This document shows positions 37,301-53,993 of a stretch of DNA of 64,000 nucleotides, in pieces. The position numbers were made by a program, and so were the translations under genes. The DNA is from Echinococcus granulosus (lineage: Eukaryota; Platyhelminthes; Cestoda; Cyclophyllidea; Taeniidae), in NCBI RefSeq assembly GCF_000524195.1, contig NW_020170389.1, forward strand, positions 431,010-495,009, in the 5' to 3' direction. Position 1 is the stretch's first letter. Every line of letters starts with the position of its first letter. The notes under the pieces were generated by a model. That model did no database searches. It was not told the origin of the DNA and saw only the letters and a program-made list of their open reading frames with translations.

Positions 37301-40300
37301 TGGGGCGTTTATTTGCCTAAAGCCCTCACCCGAGGCAAACAAACTGTTCCGTGTAAGTGTCTTATTTATACAAAATGGCTACAGATCCATGAATTTTCAT
37401 TTAAATAGAGCTTTTAAATTCTGTACATTCAAAGATCATTTAAATTTAAGTTGTTGCCTGTCAATTGGTAGGAATGTTAACCATATCCAATTAAACCACT
37501 CCAAAGGGGACCTAATGCTAGAACGGACTGACAATTATGACATTTCAGAGTACTGAAATACCATAACCTATCCAACCGCTGCGTTAAGTAGTAGTACACA
37601 CTTGAACATCAAATATATAACGCTAATCAGAAAGTATGGGCCAAGTGAATTGAGCTGGCATTTATCTAACAATATTTGGAGGCAATAAATTTGAGAAAAT
37701 TTGTTTTAGTTAAGAAGAAAAAACATTAACAGATATTATCACTTTTTACTGCTTCAGATATACACAAGTGTTTTATTTCGCGGCGCTCCTATCAAATAGT
37801 TTTCTTTTCTTCTTCCAGGAAAGATTTAAGAATTGGAGTTTTGATGTTTTCCATCTCAACTCTTTAATTGAGGGGCATGTCCTGACGTACATGGGTGTAG
37901 AAATCTTCCAACGACATCGAATTTGCGATCTCTTTAATGTGAGTGAGTAAAGAATGGTACTTACACTCCACTCATCTCCTTACTTGACATAGCTTTGTTG
38001 TATTGCAGTTTTGTCGTGAACATACAGAATGGCTCAAGTACTGGAAGAATAAGTGGAATGAGGAGATTTTCATGCCACTCTCGTGTCAAGACTAACGTCA
38101 TCAATGATCAAAATAAGTCAGTATTTTAAGTCACTGTAGCAGCAATCATCAAATAATTAACTCCAGACTATCCATTCAAATAAATGCCTGCTTTTAGGCA
38201 TAGAAATTCTTTCTACGGTTAAGTTGTTGGGAGACGCTAGTTCACCTCGTAGAATGATGTATTAAATAGATGGGGATCAGACATATGAGGCGTCGTGTGA
38301 GTTCAAGAGTTATGGGTGACTCCACGGACTGAAAATGCTTTCCGATTTATTTCGCGTAGATTCCCTGCAGGGTGTTGGAGGCCTTCCTGTCGCAGCTTGA
38401 GCGCGGTTACAGCAAACACGGCAATCCCTACCACAACTGCATCCACGCAGCCGATGTCGTGCACACTTGCAACTCTATAATGGAGGGCTCAGGTCTCACT
38501 GTGAGTCGCCCTTACGACTGTCGAAAGAAATACCTGGCCATGACTTTCATAAGGGTGATAGCAAACCACTACCTTTACTGTTAAGTAGCGTTTCAGTAGA
38601 TGTGACTTCTAGATTATGGAAGGCTCACTTTTTTAGAGCAAATTTATGTCTCTATGAGTAAAGAGTAGATCAACAGCTAAATCACCTTGCGTAATGGGTT
38701 ACTATTCAAAACGGTAGTCTCGACCGAAGACTTAAGGTGGGAAAGCAGGTATTTTCCGTGGTTGCTGTTCTCGAGTTGTAGGAGTTAATGACAGAGGAGG
38801 AAAAATTTGCCCTGCTATTCTCCGCACTGATTCACGACTTTGAACACGCAGGAACTACAAACGCCTACCAGATAAACATAAGGTAAAATAATAACCAAAA
38901 CTCCTACACCTTTCAGCCCATTTAATGTGGGATATATTTAATTAGAAATACCAGCTTTTAAATTGAAATTTCTTTAGGTTTATGAGTGTCCAGTCCTAGG
39001 CGAAAGTTCATGTATTATTAATCTTACCTTGTGGACAGGCATGATTTGATTTGTGCCAAAAAATGATAGCAATATCAATGCCCCTTAAATTGTCTGCAGG
39101 TCGCATTTAGCTCTTCTGTACAACGATCGCGGTGTCCTGGAAAATCATCACATCAGCGCGGCCTATCGAGTCACCCAACTTCCAGCATTCAACATTTTTG
39201 TCAACGTTCCCCGGAGCAAATTCCAGTACGTCATCTAGCCATATTTTATCAAACTCTCTTTCCCTTGATTCGCCATTCCTTCCACCTGACTGTATGCTTG
39301 CTTGCAAAGTAGTGCATTTCTTCCGCTTTCAGGGCGATACGGCAGCTCGTGATTGAGATGGTCCTCAACACGGACATGTCACTGCATTTCTCTCAAATCA
39401 AAGTGGTCAGTAAACTTCTCAAACTACCCGAACCGTAAGTAGACTACTTAACTGATTAGTCTAAGTTTGATTTAGGAACAAAAGTATCCGAGCTTGTTTC
39501 ATCCTGTTCCTTTTCCATTAAGGATTGAAAAGCCTAAAGCATTCTCGTTACTGTTACATGCAGCGGACATTTCTCACCCAACCAAGTGCTGGGATTTGCA
39601 TGAAAGATGGACATACTTGCTTGTTGAAGAGTTCTTTAATCAGGTAGAAAAGTTTCCTTGATTTAAACATGGTTTTTAAGCACACCTGATTGTTCCATTT
39701 GGTTCTGTAAATAAATCTACAACAAATTATTTGCTTTCTTAATGCCTGGAAATTTTTAACTTGCAGTTTTGATGTCACTGTTCAAAATTACATAGTTTCT
39801 TTTACCTCTAGGCTATTAATCATGAGTTCATTAGTAAGGTCTCTCTTTTAGGGGGATCGTGAAGCAGCCTTAGGTCTCCCTTGTTCACCTTTATGCGACC
39901 GACATACAACAATGGTACCTGAAAGTCAAGTCGGTAAGACTCCTCAAATACCAGTGAACACCTTTTACCAATTGTATAAAATCACTTTAAGTCATCCAAA
40001 TTCTTTAAAAAATCAAGCTAGGTAGATGAAAGTCTGGCGCAGTCATTTACATTAACTATTCTGGAAGAGTATAAAAACGTGCCACAAAAATAATTGATTT
40101 TGGGCGTTTCAATAAACATTTAACCAGTAACTGAAATGTTTAACTTCAGGAGATACTGAGCATAACGAACCTAATGTCAGCTCACTTAATATTTGGCTCC
40201 CATATGCATTGATGGAGAGGAAAACATCAAGAGTCGATAGGACTATCAAGAGGACTGCTTTATATTTGTTGCCAGGGCGGCACTTTATGACTGCTGTTTA

Positions 40301-40951
40301 AAAATCCCTTTACACCTTACGGCCTCCTTTGGCAACCTTGTGCTACTTGCCTGCAGGGTTAATTTGTACATTTTAGGGTTCATTAACTTCATCGTGGTGC
40401 CCACTTTTCAGCTGTTGAAGGAAATGCTTGAAAGGATTTACAGGGATGCAAAAAAACAGCAACAGAGCCATGACCAGTTGGCTGAAGTAGACATGAAGCC
40501 AGTACAATTTCCTGGTGGTAAGAAGGCGATAATAAAATTCCATGAAATGTCAAAGTGGATGTTATTCGTTTACCATCACTATTCAGTGTTTTAGCTTAGT
40601 CTTTCAGCTTTCAAAAGAAATAGTTAATTTTCCACCAAAATTATCTGTTAAGTAGTTGTTTTCCCCTCCGAAGTCCAATAACACACTAAAGCGGTAGAAA
40701 ACACTTTTAGCAAAAAATTACTAGCTTCCCATTTACGAATGCTGTTTTTACTAAACTCAGAACATAAACAGTCAATGACCTTCGTCAAAAAATACCAAAA
40801 TTATCGGATATGAAAATTTTGTTTGACTCTTCACCTTGACGAGTCATGCTCTTTATTTTCAGAATTTAAGTGGATGGAGCAGCTTCAAGAAAACAGAACA
40901 ATCTGGGAGGCACGAGCTAGGCAATATGCAGCAGAAAACCCGATTCCTTAA
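34386..40951 (+). CDS. PDE1: PDE1-type cyclic nucleotide phosphodiesterase (5' partial)
   Basis: Thirteen exons: 34386-34499, 34715-34978 (or from 34718), 35108-35150, 37819-37938, 38009-38082, 38371-38500, 38782-38882, 39100-39225, 39333-39434, 39523-39643, 39852-39933, 40377-40517, 40863-40951, in phase for about 500 residues. The enzyme hydrolyses cAMP and cGMP to 5'-monophosphates. The metal-binding motifs YHNCIHAADV and LIHDFEHAG are intact, as are LLHAADISHPTK, PLCDR and the purine-binding Gln in ESQVGFINF. NDRGVLENHHIS and the N-terminal VVRSWLETTFT and NWSFDVFHL match PDE1 rather than other PDE families. The first exon begins in phase 2, so the start and any calmodulin-binding region lie upstream. 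Exon 2 encodes a Gly/Glu linker (SGGGGGGKGEGQGEG). Exon 5 adds about 24 residues (begins FCREHTEWLKYW) that vertebrate PDE1 lacks. Confidence 0.92.
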
Positions 40952-41214
40952 CAATTCCCATTCTCATATTGGGATATCGCTGTTTCACTAATCACATTTT
41001 GGTAATAAACACTTAAGTCACTCGAGGGGTGATCTATCATTTACCACTTGACGGTGTAAGTCTTACTGCTACGATTTGGCTATTCTAACAGGTATGTGGG
41101 AGGGGTCTGTTGCTCGTGCATGACCACATCTAGGTGGCTAGTGCAGTGTTCAACAGCAATAATACATTGTGCTTTTGTTTTGCAAGTAGACACGTTTTTA
41201 CAATATCACATCTA

Positions 41215-41220
41215 AATAAA
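41215..41220 (+). promoter_or_regulatory. PDE1 polyadenylation signal
   Basis: AATAAA lies 264 bases after the PDE1 stop codon, the first canonical hexamer in a good position. It would end the transcript about 300 bases before the stop codon of the converging minus-strand gene. Confidence 0.5.
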
Positions 41221-41543
41221 GCTGATTTCAAAACGGCAGATTTTATGAGTTTTCTCTTTCTTAACATGGTTATCTAGCAGAAGCAGGGCACTTGCTCACT
41301 TTGATATTATTCTCCTTACAATCATGAGATTCGCTACATTGTACTCTTCTTTTATTCCTCCTCAAAATTTGAGTAGGCTTTCGTTGTTGGCTTTTCTTAA
41401 TCCCACATCAAAAAAATACCTATGTAAAAGGCGTAGATTTTAAGCTTTGCATTCTTCCTTCCACCTAAACCAAATAGAAAAACAGTCATGGTGAGGTGGC
41501 ACACTTTTTAATTCACAATTTGTAAGTTTGTATGAATAGGTGA

Positions 41544-42378
41544 TCAGTAGTCGGCCAAAATACGATGAATTCGTTTGAGAAGGGTTTCTGGTAACGTATC
41601 CGGTTCTCCTGTATCTTCTCCTTGGTACTTGGGGTACCACTGTAATCTACTCTTCAAGGATGGACTCTCTGGTTCTCCCTGAAGTTCGTCAGCCCAGGCC
41701 TTTTCCATCTGATGCCACCTCAAATCAAGCTAGAAATGAAATTTTCATTGATCTATTTAAGATTATTTTCATGCAAAATGAATACCAAATTCTTCAAGAT
41801 ATGCACTAAATTGTTTATTTGTATCACAGTCATGTACCGACGCAGTAAAATTACTCTGACATAACATGCTCTTTTGATGGATCTTATAAATCCATTCCTG
41901 AGGAGATGGCTTTCGCAAGATTCTCCTAGCGTCATGCCTTTTACATCAGTTTGCGTAGATGAAATTCGGCATTTCGGATTGAGTGCACAGCAGTCCTAAT
42001 TATCGTATTAAGGCCCTTTTTTGATCCTTAAGATATGTCTACTTGCGATAAGGAGTCTAACAAACTTAACTTCATTACTGATTAAAAGATAAATTATCCT
42101 TCCCTTTTATTAAGTAAACTGGAACAGTAAGTCAATATGTTCTTTACCTCAATTTCGAAATGAGGCTATATTACTTTCATCAGCAAACACATTTATTTAT
42201 TTGCATTGGACAACTCCGTAGCATAGTACCAGTAATTACTAGATAATAAAACAAATAGCTCTGATTACAAACAAATGCTCTTTAAAATTCTAAGCACAAT
42301 TATAATCAGGCCTACCTGATGGGGCATAGCGAAAGCCAAATGAATAAAAACGATGAGAACTAGGAGACAAGGCCGCAT
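41544..42378 (-). CDS. Small secreted protein, 82 residues, unrecognised
   Basis: Two exons, 42378-42316 and 41729-41544, join in phase 0 across a 586-nt intron with good ends (CAG|GTAGGC and TTTCTAG). The product starts with a textbook signal peptide (MRPCLLVLIVFIHLAFA). The mature part, about 65 residues, has no Cys, is rich in Glu, Asp, Pro and Trp, includes LDLRWHQMEKAWADEL and LQWYPKYQGED, and ends in a basic-hydrophobic stretch (LLKRIHRILADY). The Lys-Arg pair is a possible prohormone cleavage site, which would release an eight-residue C-terminal peptide with no Gly for amidation. An upstream in-frame ATG at 42447 would bury the signal peptide, so I prefer 42378. The gene converges on PDE1. 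I do not recognise a family; secretion is inferred from the signal peptide only. Confidence 0.65.
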
Positions 42379-42951
42379 TTTTTTGTGCTTATCAGGCGTT
42401 ATGCCTCTATATAGCTGCCGTCGAGTCCTTACTGCGGCACCGGCCAATCGAGTGAGAGCACGCGTCTAGCATGCATGTCGAACAGTCGGTCGTTGGCTCA
42501 GATCTGAGAGCAGTATCACTTTTGCTTGAATATCTTAAATTGACATTCGTTACTGTCACCTGTCTTATGCTGCAGAAACATGCGTTTCGCCTTCAAATGG
42601 AACAGACGCTGTAAAATCCGAAATTTTCCCCATCATTAAATTGAGTAGGTGAAGCAAAAACAGAACAAAATTGGGCATCTAAATAGTCTCTTTAGATTCG
42701 GCATTCCATGTGGGCATTTGTAAATCAAAATTTTGATTGGATTACGCATGAGCTTTAGCTTTCCGTGATACCATTCTTCGATTAGACTTTGTTTGATGCT
42801 TTAACCCCACGCGCTGCACGATGTCGTTCTGAATATGTAAAACGTTAATAATTATGAGTCCCATCAAAATTAAGCTTCTTAAATGAGAAATGTAGGTATT
42901 GACCGTCTCTTAAAAATACATGCCCTGCCTTAAAATTTCCGCAGCTTCCGC

Positions 42952-43347
42952 TCAACCATGATGTGATTTTTTGATGTAATGACCGCTTAGCAATTTGACA
43001 ACTCCCTTGCGCACCCGTTTCTACTAGGATGAAGCAGTATAGATTTACAAATCTTGAGTACATAGTCTACAGTGTTTTTACGAAAAAAAAATTATTTGTC
43101 GGTCTTGAAGTGGTTTTACGGTTCTCCCGAGAGCTTTAGCGGGAACCAATAAAGGCAGCAAACCGTGGCCGCAGTGTCTCCCCCGTTCTTTGCTGCAATG
43201 CGTCCCATGTGTGATGGGACTGCTAAAAACTCCGGTCGAGAAGCAGGTTAATGCCCTTATCAAAATGAGGCTATAACTTACCACGTTTATTTCTGCACCC
43301 ATCACTGAATTAGGGGCAGACACCTCATAGAATTCGAATTCTTCCAA
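42952..43347 (-). CDS. Candidate 44-residue protein or 5' exons of a gene
   Basis: Exon 43347-43282 starts with ATG (MEEFEFYEVSAPNSVMGAE) and ends at a strong donor (GTG|GTAAGT). Joining it in phase 0 to an acceptor at 43022-43021 gives a basic 22-residue end (KRVRKGVVKLLSGHYIKK, then SHHG) and a stop. The acidic first exon looks coding; the second is weaker, and other acceptors downstream could extend the gene instead. No family is recognised. Confidence 0.28.
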
Positions 43348-44574
43348 ATATTGGAAGCATTGATGTCGATGGTTTTATCAATATAATATTCACATTACGG
43401 GGACACTCAAAACTTAGTGCTTTTGAAATTCAGCTTTGATAAGCGATATATAATAGCAATTAATTTTTAAAAAATCTGAATTGCTACACAATGAGGGCTT
43501 CACACTGACTGCAGTGCCCATGAGGCATTCTGGGAACAGACGTTGCGATCGTGCATCTAGAAAAAGCTTCATTATTCACACTACCAATTGACGATGTCGC
43601 CTGATGATGCATAAATGTTCATTGACAAGGCGTAATCCAAAGACAGCAATTTAGAGGAGCAAAATTGTTTAACCAATGCTTTGACAGCGGGCAAAATCTT
43701 GTCTTGGTATTTGATGAAATGAAACAACGCACTGCGGTTGAATTTAAGCACCTTTATCCGTTTTAATTAAATTTCTCCTTATGTCACACTACAAACGCTT
43801 TCCTACTTTCGTCTGGCCCATAATGTACAGTCTAATGTGCGATTAAAATCATAGAAAAGCCTTATTTTCTCCTTATAAGTTCCACATTCATGGGGAGTTT
43901 CCCAAAACTCGCTGATATCCATACCGACCAGCAGTTTTCAGAGGGTTTTTTTCGGTTTTGAACGCTTGGTACCTGGACTATGCGATCTTGTCCCTTGTAG
44001 TTGTGTAGTAACCAGCAGATCAAGTGACTAAATGTCACCGATTATTAACTGCATGTCAAATTCCTGTTAGAAGTCTAATAGCTGTCCCTAATTACACCAA
44101 CTCAATTGCAGATTCGACTCGTTACCTACAGCCCAGTTCAAGTGACCGTACAAGCAAGGAGAAGAGAAATGCCCAAATCTACTCAGTGGCGTTCAAACTA
44201 ACTTAGTAATATTAATGATATTCTAGCGCATTGTTACCTGTTTCAGCTGGGTACTACCTTACGCACTTAACTTGACGATGGTCTAGTGTTACTCATTGTT
44301 TTACACTTGTATACATTCACCACGGATTATGAAGAGTATAGCATCACCCATTCCAAGGATAGCTCACTCCACAGAGTGAGACGATGGCTCTATTCAAACT
44401 CACAAGGCACACCACCACCCCAAAATAAAGACATTTTTACCTCCAATCCCTTTTTGTTTTCCTCGATCCCAGTTACCGCCGTAATTGAGCAGCCGGATAA
44501 GGCTCAAAACAATGAGAACTAGGTAATACACAAGTTTGACACGAACTTATGTGGAGTTGAAGCCATTTCTCAAC

Positions 44575-44826
44575 TCATCTGTTACAAAAATCGGATGTGA
44601 CAAGAATAAATGCCCTGATGGCAATATCTTTTAAGGCATACGAGTCTGTAACCCGTTCACACAAATGCACACGTGTCCCCACCTTCACCGACGCGGAACC
44701 CGAGCCGAGACCCAACTGTTTCGTCAAATCGTGCACATTAACTAGAGCAACCTCGCAATGGTTCCTCGCCTCCTCCGCTACTTTTACAGCACCAAGTCGT
44801 TCGCGAACATCGCCTTCAAAACGTCG
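44575..44826 (-). CDS. Candidate exon, minus strand, unrecognised
   Basis: The minus strand is open for 83 codons with protein-like composition (DVRERLGAVKVAEEARNHCE, then HDLTKQLGLGSGSASVKVG and LCERVTDSYALKDIAIRAF) down to a TGA. There is no ATG near the left limit of the frame, so it would be an inner or last exon; a possible acceptor lies near 44815. A complementary open frame on the plus strand is Ser/Thr/Arg-rich and less convincing. The family is unknown. Confidence 0.35.
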   Translation of the reverse strand, partial: RRFEGDVRERLGAVKVAEEARNHCEVALVNVHDLTKQLGLGSGSASVKVGTRVHLCERVTDSYALKDIAIRAFILVTSDFCNR

Positions 44827-45118
44827 TCAACTCCCGATTAGCGTAGAACCGGAAACTAAGCAGTACCCCAAGCACTTTCTTGTTCTATTTTTACTATCCA
44901 TTAAATTCAACCATACGCGAGGAAATATTTGAGATCCGCGACATCCGACTAGCCGTGTGCACAGACAGACAAGCTAAAAACATACTTTTACTATTATGAG
45001 AATTTGTATACATTCGGTAGTATTCTAATGATTTATCACCCCTTCCCTTATACAAAGTGCAGACACTAAAAACTCGTAGGTCCATTAAGCAAAAAGGGTG
45101 AAACTCGCAAGCGAGAGC

Positions 45119-51252
<6,134 letters not shown>

Positions 51253-53993
51253 ACCGATTCAACCCAGTCTAGAAACACGGAACAAAAGAAATAAGCCAAT
51301 CAGAACTAGGAAGCTCCCGGTCCTTGTTTTACACATTGCTTGAAAACACCGACTCCCTAAATATACTTTTACATATTGCCGATAATGCATCTGGGAACAT
51401 TCTTAAGCATAGGTAAACTACAATGCAACAGCCCGGGCAAAAATGCTCAGACCCGCTACTACTAGACACGCACCACTCGCCAGCGAAAACTTCATCTTGC
51501 CCGGGGTATCAGGAAGGGCTTACATCACCTTTGCACAAACAAAAATACGATGATTTTTGGACTAGCTGATTCTTCTATTATATGTTTTTTAAGTAGAGGG
51601 ATCGTATGTAAAGAATTTCGAAACATAAATTCAGTGGGATTTTGACTCTAACTGGTCAAATTCCATGAGTATAATTAATAAATCTACGCTTAATCAAGGA
51701 TTAAATCCAGCCATTCTCTTTTAGTTACTTATAAATTATAAAGCCTGGGAATACCTTAAGCTTTTGTCTCTAATTTGTTAACCGTTGACAACTCGTATCA
51801 TCACATAATACGGGCTTCATGCGGCTTGAGCGTTTTACTTGCATACGCGGTAAGCAAGATGTGTGAACTGCCTTAGTGATGCGAGCGTATGAGACTTTAT
51901 AATGCAGTTGCTCGCGTAATGCATTAGGAGTTTGTCTAACTCTACGTTTGACCATGCGATTACGTAACTCTGCGGACCGTCCCTTCGCTCGGCACTGTGG
52001 TTTTTGAATCATGGGCGTAGCCTTTCAGACTTTCCGTACGTTAGTAATATCTGTTCTGCATCCTACTGTGGCCTCTTTCGACTTCATGGAAAAATTAGTA
52101 TTTATTCGTTGTTATCACGAAAACCAAATTTTCTTTGTGCTTTGTGAGCACTAGATTCAGCCTGAGCCATCAGCTCCTTAATAGGTTTAAAATATTATTT
52201 TAAACTATAATTTTACCAAAACTTCTGATGCATTTTGGTATATGTCGAGTTTGCTGGGAGTCTATGTTTACCATTACCCAAATTTTGCAAAATTCGGTTA
52301 TCTTTTCCGCACTCAAGCATGTGAAGTAATCGAGGGTCCATCAAAGGCAACTTATCACCAGATGGTAAATATCTAAAAGATCTCGGGCACATGCCGCCTC
52401 CTGTGCGTTATAATTGAACACACAGCACTCATAGAAGAGAATGCAGTAGAGCTCACTTACTGGCCGTGACTTCAAGCCGAAACATTCACCGTCTTGGTGT
52501 TACAATAGATTAACAGTCGGATAACAAGCAATGGAACTTCCGAGGCGCAATTGGAGGAGAATTGCCAAAGCCCCGTAGCGCCGTTAAGCGAGCTAATGCT
52601 TAAAGTAGGTTTTCCATCGCTTACCCAGGCAATTCAACTATTATTGCCATTGGTTCTCTAACCTTTCTTGTAAAGATCTATAGATACGAAGACTAAGCTT
52701 AATGTACAGGCACGTCGTACTTTGCCCCATCTTTGGAGACGGTTACGCGGAACTTATAAGGAACTTCACCTGAAATTTGTCATAGCTACCATAATGGAGC
52801 TAGCAGGTGGGACTAAAAACTTCAGTTAACTTTGTGGAACCTCGGACCACAAAAAAACCATGAATGTTCCGTCGAGAATTTGCTTCGAATGCCAGCATCA
52901 ATCAAGGGACAGTCTAGTAAATTTGGCACCCGTCATTGCTACACGCACCAGGGTCAGTAGCAATCCCTGCACAAAGAAGATTTAAAAACTTCATCGGCAA
53001 AATAACGTTATTCAAAATATTTGTTCCGGTAAAGTTAATGTAGATAGGACAAGGGATGGCTATGGAGCAAGGGAGAGGGAAGGGGTGATCGATGGTAGTA
53101 GCAGTAGCAAGCCGCCAGCGCCCCGTCAAATACCGTTGAGGACTGATGGAGAGGAGGGGGGACCACCAAAATTACCACCTCTCTCATTTCCTTTCCTGTA
53201 ACAGTAACACCAACTAGATACCGTTACGTGTGAAAGTTGATCTGTGGAACACGAGTCTTTTGAGGCTTTAGTACTGGACATTTGGCAGCACCAATGTGGG
53301 AGGAAGACGAAGAATAATGACATTTTAGAGGGATTTGGTGGGGAATCTGAGAGCCAAGTAGTGGGGGAAAGCATTACTAGGGCCAACGAATCTGACGTTT
53401 AATCTATACGACAAGGGAGAGAGAGAAGGGAGAAATTCGATCTGAAGAAGGTGGGAAGATGTTGTTCTTCTGCTTTACTCTTTCCGAAGTGGTAAATGCG
53501 GAATGTCAATTTTGGTTCACGGTGTTTTTAAATTTTCGACAGCCTCCTGAAACAACAAATAAGCAATTCTAATGAGTACACAATACCGTGTGAATAAAAT
53601 AATAGGATTTTGGTCAGTTTTGCCTACTCAGTGGCGATGGTGGATAGCGAGGACCAGTTTTGGAGAGATCATTCTAGAACTATAAAAAGCCCTCGGAGTA
53701 GACCAACCCTTAAATGGAATCAAAATCACCCGAATCAATCCGATATATTAGACAGCTGGGATTAGAAACATGGGTAGATAATGTTTCAAACCTCAAAGCG
53801 TAGTCATTCTACTAGCAAAGTGCATGATCGTTTAATCACATCAAGGCATTTATAACCGAGTTACGCCAATCCGATACTGACAGTGATAATCCGCAAATCA
53901 AATTCATAAAAGCAGACATATCTCCCATAATTCACCATGTATTTTAAGAATAAAAGGTACTTAAAAGTGATTCGCAAACCCAGATACCGAACC
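51253..53993. other. Stretch with no recognised gene, 5' of MCM6
   Basis: The left edge should hold the MCM6 promoter, transcribed to the left. The right part (about 52.9-53.5 kb) is probably 3' untranslated sequence of the next minus-strand gene. Short open frames only; none has family motifs or good splice context. Confidence 0.45.
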
